Part shown: one piece after another, positions 17,415-24,964 of the stretch | Layout of the letters: each line of letters opens with the position of its first letter | How positions within the stretch are numbered: the stretch's first letter is position 1 | Source: Streptomyces venezuelae ATCC 10712 | GTDB taxonomy: Bacteria > Actinomycetota > Actinomycetes > Streptomycetales > Streptomycetaceae | NCBI RefSeq assembly: GCF_008639165.1 | Contig: NZ_CP029197.1 | Span: 7,072,001-7,136,000 of the forward strand | DNA: 64,000 nt | Direction: 5' to 3' | Translations under genes and position numbers: made by a program | Notes under the pieces: generated by a model | Seen by the model: the letters and a program-made list of their open reading frames with translations, nothing else | The model's database searches: none | What the model was told of the DNA's origin: nothing

Positions 17415-18329
17415 ATGTTCGATCTGCACCGGCTGCGCCTGCTGCGCGAACTCAAGCACCGCGGCACGCTCGCGGCCGTCGCCGCCGCCCTGTCCTACGC
17501 CCCCTCCTCCGTCTCCCAGCAGCTCTCACAGCTGGAGGCCGAAGTCGGCGTCCCACTGCTGGAACCGGTCGGGCGACGGGTGCGGCTGACCGCGCAGGCC
17601 GAGATCCTCGTCGCACACACCGAAGCGGTGCTCGAACGGCTCGAGCGCGCCGAGGCGGACATCGCCACCTCCCTCACCGACCTCACCGGCACCCTGCGCA
17701 TCGCCGCGTTCCAGACGGCCGCGCTGGCCCTGCTCCCGGTCGCCCTCGGTCTGCTGCGCGACCTGCACCCGCGGCTGCGCGTCCACGTCACACAGATGGA
17801 GCCGGAACGGGCCCTGCCCGCCCTGCAGGCCCGTGACTTCGACCTGGTCCTCGCCGAGGAGTACCCCGGCAACCCCAACCCCCGGCTCGCCGAACTCGAG
17901 CAGGAGGACCTGCTCGACGACCCCCTCCGCCTCGCCCTGCCCGGGCCCGCCGACGGCGCCGACGGCCCCCTGGCGGCATTGCGCTCGCTGGCCGGTCATC
18001 CCTGGGCGATGGAGCCCGAGGGCACGACCGCCCGGCACTGGGCCGTGACGCTCTGCCGCAGCGCCGGCTTCGAACCCGACGTACGGTTCGAGACCACCGA
18101 CCTGCTGCTCCACCTCCGCCTGGTCGAGCAGGGGCACGCCGCCGCCTTCCTCCCCGAACTGGTCTGGAGCGGCCGGCGGCCGACCGTCCCCCTGCGGCAG
18201 CTGCCCCGGGGACAGCGCTCCCGCCGCGTGTTCACCGTCGTACGCCGCGGCCGCAGCCGGCACCCGGCGGTCCTGGCCTGCCGGGCGGCCCTCCTCCGGG
18301 CGGCTGCCACGTCGTCCGGGAAGGGGTAG
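17415..18329 (+). CDS. LysR-family regulator, likely of dpaL
   Basis: 304 residues. The winged helix is at 1-62 (MFDLHRLRLLRELKHRGTLA, APSSVSQQLSQLEAEVGVPLLEPVGR), followed by a LysR substrate-binding domain (TLRIAAFQTAALALLPVAL). ATG at 17415 gives the conserved N-terminus. Divergence from dpaL and the palindrome in the shared region argue that it controls the ammonia-lyase in response to an amino acid. A short Gly/Lys tail ends the protein. Confidence 0.92.
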   Translation: MFDLHRLRLLRELKHRGTLAAVAAALSYAPSSVSQQLSQLEAEVGVPLLEPVGRRVRLTAQAEILVAHTEAVLERLERAEADIATSLTDLTGTLRIAAFQTAALALLPVALGLLRDLHPRLRVHVTQMEPERALPALQARDFDLVLAEEYPGNPNPRLAELEQEDLLDDPLRLALPGPADGADGPLAALRSLAGHPWAMEPEGTTARHWAVTLCRSAGFEPDVRFETTDLLLHLRLVEQGHAAAFLPELVWSGRRPTVPLRQLPRGQRSRRVFTVVRRGRSRHPAVLACRAALLRAAATSSGKG

Positions 18330-18449
18330 AAGGCCCGGGGGACCCCGGCGCTCGGCTGTGCCCTTCCCCGGCGCCGGTCGCCGCGCCTGGTGTCCGTGGG
18401 CTGGGCTATTCTTCCCGCCACCGCACACCGACTGTAGGGATCACGAGAA

Positions 18450-19949
18450 GTGACCGGCCTGTCTGCCTTTCCGCTGCCGTTCCATGCCTCCCGTTCCATA
18501 GCGTTCGCGACACCCCGATCGCTGAGGGAGCTTCAGATGATGGAGTGCAGCGCACACATCCGGGCGAAGCCGGGATGGTTCGACAAGATGAACGACGCCG
18601 ACATCGTCGCCAGGTGGACGCGGGAGGCGGTCGCCCAGGGGCTGACCGAGGCACAGGTGCGTTACGTGCTGGACGAACTCGCGCACTACGCCGCGCTGCG
18701 GGACGAGCGCACGGGGATCGAGGTGTCCGGCGTCGACGGAGTGTGGCACTCCGACGCCCTGGTCGAGGACGAGCTCAGGTCCCGGCTGCGCGCGGCCGTA
18801 CGGGTACTGGAGGAAGTGCCCGAGGCGGAGCTCGACTGGCATCCCGGCTCCGACGGGCAGGTGCTGGACCTGGTGCACCCCTCCCTGTTCTGTCTGGTGA
18901 GGGAGGCGAGCGGCGCGCCCGAGCGCGCTTGGCAGAATCCGACGAACCACTACTCCAAGTACGAGTTCTCGGAGCGGTTCCAATGGCTGCCCACGGATGT
19001 CGACGTCGACGCCGAGGGCGAGGTCGCCTTCCGTTCGTACGTCAACAACCTCCATCCCGAGACCCATCGCGAGCTGGCCTCCGTCCTGCCCGAACTGCTT
19101 GCGCGCTTCCGCCCGCTGCTGGAGAACGTGCTCACCGATCTGCGCAACCCGCGGCCCCCGCGGATCGACGTCGACCCTTACGGGTGGTACGACGACGAGC
19201 CGCAGCGTCCCGACAGGTCGGACTACGAGGACGACCAGGCCTACAACGAGGCCTGTCGGCTGCAGGAGCGGGCCCTGGACGACTGGTGGGAGAACCGGCG
19301 CCCCGTGGTCCCGGACGCACCGGCCTTCTCCGCACCCGAGCCGCCGGAGCGGATCGACCTGCGCGGTCGTCGCCTCCAGGTCATCGTCAAGCTCGCCACC
19401 ATCCATCTCACCCCGGACAAGCCCGAGTACGCCGGTGGTTCCTGGCACGTCGAGGGGATGCTGAACGAGCGGATCGTCTCGACCGGCATCTACTACTGGG
19501 ACAACGAGAACATCACCGAGAGCCGGCTTGGCTTCCGGGCCGCGCTCGACGACCCGGAGTACGAGCAGAGCGACGACAACGGTGTGCGTGAGGTCTACGG
19601 CCTGGAGAACGAGGACGCGCTGAACCAGATGTTGGGTTCGGTGTCGACGCCGGAAGGCCGCTGCCTGGCGTTCCCGAACATCCTGCAGCACCGCGTGAGC
19701 CCGTTCCGCCTCGCGGACCCCACCCGGCCGGGACACCGCAAGATCCTCGCGTTCTTCCTGGTGGACCCGGCGCGGACGATCGTCTCGACGTCCGACGTGC
19801 CGCCTCAGCAGCCGTGGTCCGACACCTCGACGATGACGCTGGAGCAGGCCAAGGAGTACCGCGAACAGCTCATGCGGGAACGCAAGTTCTTCGTGGACGA
19901 GCACAACGAGCAGCTCTACGAGCGGGAGTTCTCCCTCTGCGAGCACTGA
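18450..19949 (+). CDS. DUF4246 family protein, putative 2-oxoglutarate/iron oxygenase fold
   Basis: 499 residues. The start (RELQMMECSAHIRAKPGWFD) and the core (VIVKLATIHLTPDKPEYAGG, then SWHVEG) match DUF4246, a family best known from fungi and also found in streptomycetes. The HVEG His, the GIYYWDNENI strand, and FPNILQHRVSPF are arranged like the iron ligands and 2-oxoglutarate Arg of double-stranded beta-helix oxygenases; this is inference. The end is acidic and charged, without membrane segments. GTG at 18450 follows AGGGA at a long spacing. No operon partner: both neighbours are more than 100 bp away. Confidence 0.85.
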   Translation: MTGLSAFPLPFHASRSIAFATPRSLRELQMMECSAHIRAKPGWFDKMNDADIVARWTREAVAQGLTEAQVRYVLDELAHYAALRDERTGIEVSGVDGVWHSDALVEDELRSRLRAAVRVLEEVPEAELDWHPGSDGQVLDLVHPSLFCLVREASGAPERAWQNPTNHYSKYEFSERFQWLPTDVDVDAEGEVAFRSYVNNLHPETHRELASVLPELLARFRPLLENVLTDLRNPRPPRIDVDPYGWYDDEPQRPDRSDYEDDQAYNEACRLQERALDDWWENRRPVVPDAPAFSAPEPPERIDLRGRRLQVIVKLATIHLTPDKPEYAGGSWHVEGMLNERIVSTGIYYWDNENITESRLGFRAALDDPEYEQSDDNGVREVYGLENEDALNQMLGSVSTPEGRCLAFPNILQHRVSPFRLADPTRPGHRKILAFFLVDPARTIVSTSDVPPQQPWSDTSTMTLEQAKEYREQLMRERKFFVDEHNEQLYEREFSLCEH

Positions 19950-20071
19950 ACCCCACGCGCCCGAACGCGTCCGGGAGGCGTCGGCGGTTCGCGCTCGTGG
20001 TCCGGCCGGGGGGGGTGAGGGGGCGTCAAGGTCGCGCGGACCGGTGCCGATGAGGACGGGGAAGGCGACGG

Positions 20072-20887
20072 ATGTGCGTGTTCCTGAGAGGCGTGGGGCC
20101 GATGTGGGTGACGGGTGAGGCGTACGAGCCGTACGTGGGACGGTGGAGCAGTCAGGTGGCCCACCGGTTCGTTCGCTGGATGGGCGCGGCTCCCCGGGAA
20201 AGCTGGCGCGATGTCGGATGCGGCACGGGTGCGGTGACGCGGGCCGTGCTGGATCTGGCCGATCCCGCGACGGTCGTCGGCCTCGACCCCTCCGCCGGCT
20301 TCGTGGCGTACGCGCGGCGGACCATCGCCGACCACCGGGCGCGGTTCGTCCTGGCCGATGCCGAGAGCCTGCCGTTCGCCGACTCCAGCGCTTCGGTCGC
20401 CGTGAGCGGGCTCGTGCTCAACTTCGTACCCGACCCCGACCGCGCGGCCGCGGAGATGGCCCGGGTGGTCAGGCCCGGCGGGCTCGTGGGGGCGTACGTC
20501 TGGGACCTGGGCGACGGAGGCATGGAGATCATCCGCGCCTTCTGGGACGCCGCGTCCGCGCTCGATCCGGAGGCCCGGGCCCTGGACGAGGCCGTCAGGT
20601 TTCCGCTCTGTGCCCGCGCGCCGCTGGGCGAGCTGTTCGTGCGGGCGGGGCTCGAGGACGTCGAGGTCGACGGGATCACCGTGCCCGCGCGTTTCGCGGA
20701 TTTCGACGACTACTGGCAGCCGTTCCTCGGAGCGCAGGGACCGGCGCCCGCCTACGTGGCCACGCTTCCGGAGGAGCGGCGCGGGGCACTGCGCGAGCGG
20801 TTGCGGTCGGCGTTGCCCCGTGCGGAGGACGGTTCGATCCCGCTGCGCGCGCGGGCATGGGCCGTGCGGGGCAGGCGCCCGGGCTGA
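20072..20887 (+). CDS. Class I SAM-dependent methyltransferase
   Basis: 271 residues. The SAM motifs are DVGCGTGAVTRAVL (motif I), VVGLDPS (acidic end of strand 2), LADAESLPFADSSA (motif II) and VVRPGGLVGAYVWD (motif III), as in the UbiE/Methyltransf_11 family. Substrate unknown. ATG 20072 follows GGGGAAGG; an ATG ten codons later (20102) begins MWVTGEAYEPYVGRW, which is closer to the usual family start and may be the true one. The gene converges on the subtilase gene. Confidence 0.88.
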   Translation: MCVFLRGVGPMWVTGEAYEPYVGRWSSQVAHRFVRWMGAAPRESWRDVGCGTGAVTRAVLDLADPATVVGLDPSAGFVAYARRTIADHRARFVLADAESLPFADSSASVAVSGLVLNFVPDPDRAAAEMARVVRPGGLVGAYVWDLGDGGMEIIRAFWDAASALDPEARALDEAVRFPLCARAPLGELFVRAGLEDVEVDGITVPARFADFDDYWQPFLGAQGPAPAYVATLPEERRGALRERLRSALPRAEDGSIPLRARAWAVRGRRPG

Positions 20888-20959
20888 GGCCGCGGGGCTC
20901 GCCCGCGGCCGTCCGGGCGGAGGTGGCGGCTCGGCCGCGTCCCGTGGCCTCGGCTCGGA

Positions 20960-21029
20960 ACGGCGTCACGGCGCCACCACCGGAAGGGGTGACGCCGTGA
21001 CGGGGGTCACCGGAAGGGGTGACGCCGTG
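20960..21029. repeat. Direct repeat and hairpin between convergent genes
   Basis: CACCGGAAGGGGTGACGCCG(TG) occurs at 20978-20999 and again at 21008-21029, 22 identical bases 30 bp apart. ACGGCGTCAC (20960-20969) pairs perfectly with GTGACGCCGT (20989-20998), and can also pair with the second copy. This alternative hairpin lies between the stops of the methyltransferase (+) and the subtilase (-), so it may terminate both. Confidence 0.7.
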
Positions 21030-21056
21030 GCCCGGCCAACGGTCAGCGAACAGAGG

Positions 21057-24000
21057 TCACTTACCGAGCCACGCGCGGTGGATCGTCAGTGTGGAGACGT
21101 TGCCCTGCTTGTCCGTGACCACCGCGGACAGTGAGATCGCCCCGCCCTTCGCCGGGTTCCTCACGGCGATCGCGCCGTTCCGGACCGGGACCTGCTGCCA
21201 GGTCGCGCCGTCGTCGTAACTCACCTTCACTGTGAGCGACTTGAGGTTCTTCCCGGCCGCTGAGCCCTGCACGGTCACCGGGACCACTACCGGCGCGCGG
21301 TGCGGGGCGCGTGAGGTGAGGTCGACGGGGGGCGCGAAGCGGACCGTCGACACCGGCAGCGCCGTGGTGGCCGTGACCTGCTTCGAGCGGAACGTGAAGC
21401 CCGCCTCGATCCGGGTGGAGGCCGCGGCGGCGGCCGCCGGGCGTTCCACGGAGGTCACCAGGCGGTACTCGGCGTCGGCGGCGTCGACCGTGAAGGGCCG
21501 CGTGCCGCTCAGCGGGTCGTCGTGCTCGCCGACCTTGACGCCGTCGCGGTACAGCGTCGACGTGGCCGAGGTGTACGGCGACTGCCCCGCGTGACCCTTG
21601 CCGTCGGAGAACAGCGGTACGGCGCCGATGAGTTGCTGCTCACCGGTGCCCGGGTCGGGAGCGGTGCGGAAGACGCCCATGCCCTCGCCGAGGAGCGGTC
21701 CGACGACGCCCGTGTGGAACGTCTCCCGGTACGTGCGGCCGGCCTCGTAACGCTTCGGCCGGACCATCTCCCAGCTTCCCTCGAAGGCGGGGTAGCCCCA
21801 CTGGTCGGGCTCGCCCAGCTGGTCGTACCGGGTGAGCCACTCGACGCCGTCGCCGGTGGAGACGAGGAAGGTGCGGATGCCCGGCGCCGCCTGCGGGGCG
21901 TAGAACCCGTTGCCCTCCGGCGCGCCGGGGACGTGGGCGAACGGGGAGGCGAACGCGGTGCGGCCGGGCACGGACGCGCCGAGGCCGACCTTGACCGTGG
22001 CCAGCTCGTCGGCCTTCACGTGCCGGGTGTAGCCGGTCGTGACCCGGTCCGTCTTCCCGCCGAAGGCCACCGAGTACTGGCTGGTCGCGTCCTTGAGGAA
22101 GTGGGCGTCCCAGGTCTGCAGGAGCGTGCCGTCGGTGACGGCCGGACCCAGGTGGGCGGTGCGGAAGCCGGTGAAGCCCCTGAGTACCCAGCCGTTGCCG
22201 ACGCGACCGCTCTCGGTGGCGACCTCGTAGTAGGTGCCCGCGTAGTCGGCGGTGTCCCGGCCGGGCACGGTCAGGTCCACCGGCTTGGCGGTGCGCGCGT
22301 CGGCGACGAGCGTCATGTCCCGGGTGACGTCGAGCTTCGGCTGCGCGATCCAGTCGGTGCCCTTGGTGTAGTCCGAGGGGTCCTGGTAGACGGCCGTGTT
22401 GAAGGTGTACGAGCCCTTGGGCACCCGGATGGTGTGGCTGCCCGGCTCGTCGGAGACGCGGGACGCGAATCCGACGGCGCCGCCGCCGACGCCGTACAGG
22501 GTGCTGGTGAAGGTCTCGGCGTCGGTGCCGTCACGGTCGACGGTCCTGAGCGTGAGGTCGTACGACTCCGCCTCCCGGACGGCGACCGCGGCTGTGCGCA
22601 CGGACTGGCCCGGGGCGGTGGCGGTGACGTAGCCCGAGTAGGCGCCGTCGGCGTCGCCGAGCTGGGTGTCCGCGACGAGGTCGACCTCGGCCCGCCCGCC
22701 GGCGGGCACGGTCAGTTTCGGGGCGCCGAGCGTGAAGAAGCCGGCCGGGGCCGGCCTGCCCGCCGGGTCCAGGGTGGCCACCGACAGGTCGAGGGTGACG
22801 TCGGTGGTCCCGAGGTTGCGGTAGGCGACCTTGCGGGTGAGCGGCTTGTCGTCGGCGTGCGGCCACAGCGCCGTGCCGAAGTTCAGCGAGACGGGGTCGG
22901 CGACGACGCTCTGGGTGAGCGCCTTGTCGATCTGGACGCGGCCGGAGCCCTGCTGGAACGCGGTGTACGGGCCGCCCTTGGCGGACCCGGTCAGGGCGCC
23001 CTTCAGCTCGGCGGACTTCCACTCCGGGTGCCGCTGCTTCAGGATCGCCGCCGCGCCCGCGACGTGCGGGGTGGCCATGGAGGTGCCGTCGATCTGCAGG
23101 TATCCCGGCGCCGGGTGGGGTGTGCCGGGGCGGGTGTCGATCGCGCTGCCGGGGGCGGCGGCCGCGGTGATGGCGACGCCGGGGGCGGTCACGTCCGGTT
23201 TCACGGCGCCGTCGCCGACGCGGGGGCCGGTGCTGGAGAAGGGGGCGAGGACGTCGTCCTTGTCGACGGCTCCGACGGTCAGTGCGGCGTCGGCGCTGCC
23301 CGGCGAACCCACGGTCGAGGCGCCGCCCTCGCCTTCGTTGCCCGCCGCGATCGCGAACAGGATGCCCTTCTCGGCCGACAGCCGGTCGACCGTGGCTTCC
23401 AGCGGGTCGACGCCGGGGCTGTCGGCGCTGCCGAGGCTGAGGTTGACCACGTCCGCGCCTTCGGCGGCGGCCCACTCCATGCCCGCGATGACGGCGGAGT
23501 CGTCGCCGAAGCCCTCGTCGTCGAGGACCTTGCCGCTGATCACCTTGGCGCCGGGGGCGACGCCCTTGAACCGGCCGCCGGAGGTGGCGCCGGTGCCCGC
23601 GGCGATCGACGCGACGTGGGTGCCGTGTCCGACGCGGTCCACGGCGTCGGAGGAAGCGGAGAAGTTCTTCTCGGCGACGACCTGGGTCGCCAGGTCGGCA
23701 TGGGTCCTGTCGACGCCCGTGTCGAGGACGGCGATCGTGACGCCCTTGCCGTCGTAGCCGGACTCCCACGCCTTGTCGGCGCCGATCTGCCGGACGCTGC
23801 GGTCGAGGCTCGCGGTGCGGACGCCGTCGAGCCACACCGAGGCGATGCCGGAGGCGGCCACGCGCGCACCGCCGCCGCGCCGGTCGGTGAGTGCCTCCCA
23901 CACCTTGGCGACGTCGTCGTCCGGGGTACGGACGGCGTCGGCGTCGAGCCCCGGGAGGGTGCGCCTGAGCTGGGTGTCGCCGGCCGCGCGGACCTGGGCC

Positions 24001-24416
24001 CGGGCAGTACCGGCGGCATCCTCGTACCGCACGATCAGCTTGAGCCCGTCTCGATGGCTCTGGCGCAGCCGTGCGTCGGTGAGCACGGTGAGGTCGAACA
24101 GCCGCTGGTCCAGACGGCCCGCGGCGATCAGGCGTTCGGCGTCGCCAGGTATGACGAGGGTGTGGTCGTCGACGCGCCGCACCTGTACGGGTATGCGTTC
24201 ACGGCCCGCGGCGGACTCGAAGCCCACCATGCGGCCCTTGGCGTCCACCACCACGCGGTCGCCGGTGACGAGCGGGATCCGCCGGTCGCCGCCGACGCGG
24301 GTGGTGTCCGGTGCGGCCGTCGTGTCCGCGGTGACCGCGGACGCGGGGCCGGTCATGCCTGCTACCAGCGCCACCGATGTGGCCGCTGCGATGGTGAAGG
24401 CGCGTGCTCTCTTCAC
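21057..24416 (-). CDS. Secreted subtilisin-family (S8) serine protease, about 1,100 residues
   Basis: 1,119 residues. An N-terminal signal peptide (MKRARAF to GPASA, about 25 residues) and a propeptide of about 170 residues precede the catalytic domain. The triad is visible: Asp in AVLDTGVD, His in GHGTHVASI and Ser in GTSMATPHVAGA, with oxyanion Asn in AAGNEGEGG. The remaining C-terminal 600 residues are beta-rich and end in a bacterial Ig/FN3-like segment (VTVKVSYDDGATWQQV). This is a typical exported streptomycete protease. Start chosen is GTG 24414-24416; GGGGGAG lies 14 bp upstream, longer than usual, so an alternative start a few codons earlier is possible. It is divergent from the beta-helix protein. 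Confidence 0.93.
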   Translation of the reverse strand: MKRARAFTIAAATSVALVAGMTGPASAVTADTTAAPDTTRVGGDRRIPLVTGDRVVVDAKGRMVGFESAAGRERIPVQVRRVDDHTLVIPGDAERLIAAGRLDQRLFDLTVLTDARLRQSHRDGLKLIVRYEDAAGTARAQVRAAGDTQLRRTLPGLDADAVRTPDDDVAKVWEALTDRRGGGARVAASGIASVWLDGVRTASLDRSVRQIGADKAWESGYDGKGVTIAVLDTGVDRTHADLATQVVAEKNFSASSDAVDRVGHGTHVASIAAGTGATSGGRFKGVAPGAKVISGKVLDDEGFGDDSAVIAGMEWAAAEGADVVNLSLGSADSPGVDPLEATVDRLSAEKGILFAIAAGNEGEGGASTVGSPGSADAALTVGAVDKDDVLAPFSSTGPRVGDGAVKPDVTAPGVAITAAAAPGSAIDTRPGTPHPAPGYLQIDGTSMATPHVAGAAAILKQRHPEWKSAELKGALTGSAKGGPYTAFQQGSGRVQIDKALTQSVVADPVSLNFGTALWPHADDKPLTRKVAYRNLGTTDVTLDLSVATLDPAGRPAPAGFFTLGAPKLTVPAGGRAEVDLVADTQLGDADGAYSGYVTATAPGQSVRTAAVAVREAESYDLTLRTVDRDGTDAETFTSTLYGVGGGAVGFASRVSDEPGSHTIRVPKGSYTFNTAVYQDPSDYTKGTDWIAQPKLDVTRDMTLVADARTAKPVDLTVPGRDTADYAGTYYEVATESGRVGNGWVLRGFTGFRTAHLGPAVTDGTLLQTWDAHFLKDATSQYSVAFGGKTDRVTTGYTRHVKADELATVKVGLGASVPGRTAFASPFAHVPGAPEGNGFYAPQAAPGIRTFLVSTGDGVEWLTRYDQLGEPDQWGYPAFEGSWEMVRPKRYEAGRTYRETFHTGVVGPLLGEGMGVFRTAPDPGTGEQQLIGAVPLFSDGKGHAGQSPYTSATSTLYRDGVKVGEHDDPLSGTRPFTVDAADAEYRLVTSVERPAAAAAASTRIEAGFTFRSKQVTATTALPVSTVRFAPPVDLTSRAPHRAPVVVPVTVQGSAAGKNLKSLTVKVSYDDGATWQQVPVRNGAIAVRNPAKGGAISLSAVVTDKQGNVSTLTIHRAWLGK

Positions 24417-24884
24417 GTGTGCGCGCAAGTCTCCCCCAGGAGCTTGGGATGAGGTCGAGTGGAGGACCGGCGGGGGGCGCGGGGGCACCCGCCGCCGGTC
24501 TGCGCAGTATGTGAGGTGATCAACGGCCGGTCGGGCGCGGTCGGTTGAGCCGCATGCTTTCCGGCCATCCGGACGGCCGCGCGTGCGATGGGGCCACGAC
24601 GGGCCCGTGACGGGTCCGTGACGGCCGGACGATCCTTGTGCGACGGCGATGCGTCCCGGACCCGGCGGATCGCAGGCGCCGCAAGCGTTTCGCGGGCCGG
24701 GGGCCGCGGGTCCGGAGGGGCTGCCGCGGCTTGGCCGTATCCGTGTCCGTGTTCGTATCCGTAGCCGTGACCCGTCGTCGGTGGGTGGCGTGGACCCCGG
24801 CGGGCGGACCGTCCGCGTGGGCCAAACACCCCCGTGGGTCACATACATGACTGAAGGTCATGTCCACGGATCGTGCGTGAGGTC

Positions 24885-24914
24885 TTGCGTCGCCCCCGGG
24901 ACCGTCCCTACTCT
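24885..24914 (+). promoter_or_regulatory. Putative promoter of the beta-helix protein gene
   Basis: TTGCGT, 18 bp, TACTCT. Transcription would begin near 24921, immediately before the GTTAGGAA palindrome and about 45 bp before the ATG. Confidence 0.5.
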
Positions 24915-24925
24915 CCCGCGCAATG

Positions 24926-24944
24926 GTTAGGAACATTTCCTAAC
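24926..24944. promoter_or_regulatory. Perfect palindromic operator GTTAGGAACATTTCCTAAC
   Basis: Two 8-bp arms (GTTAGGAA / TTCCTAAC) around CAT. It is AT-rich in a very GC-rich genome, sits just downstream of the predicted start site and 20 bp before the ATG, the position of a roadblock repressor site. A sugar-responsive (for example ROK-type) regulator is a plausible binder, by inference only. Confidence 0.75.
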
Positions 24945-24964
24945 CTTCGGCTGAAGGACGTCGG

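Larger units (their letters stand above)
24417..24964. other. 548-bp divergent region, subtilase / beta-helix protein
   Basis: No supportable gene. Visible elements are a degenerate hexamer array at 24735-24770 (six units of CCGTGT/CCGTAT type), an inverted repeat CATGAC-TGAAG-GTCATG at 24846-24862, a promoter at 24885-24914 and a perfect palindromic operator at 24926-24944. I could not identify the subtilase promoter. Confidence 0.7.

Noticed and set aside
21522..24452. 976-codon ORF on the plus strand opposite the subtilase
   Set aside because: It is an antisense shadow of the subtilase gene. Long antisense ORFs arise from the GC bias; composition is Gly/Arg/Val-rich and there is no domain or SD.
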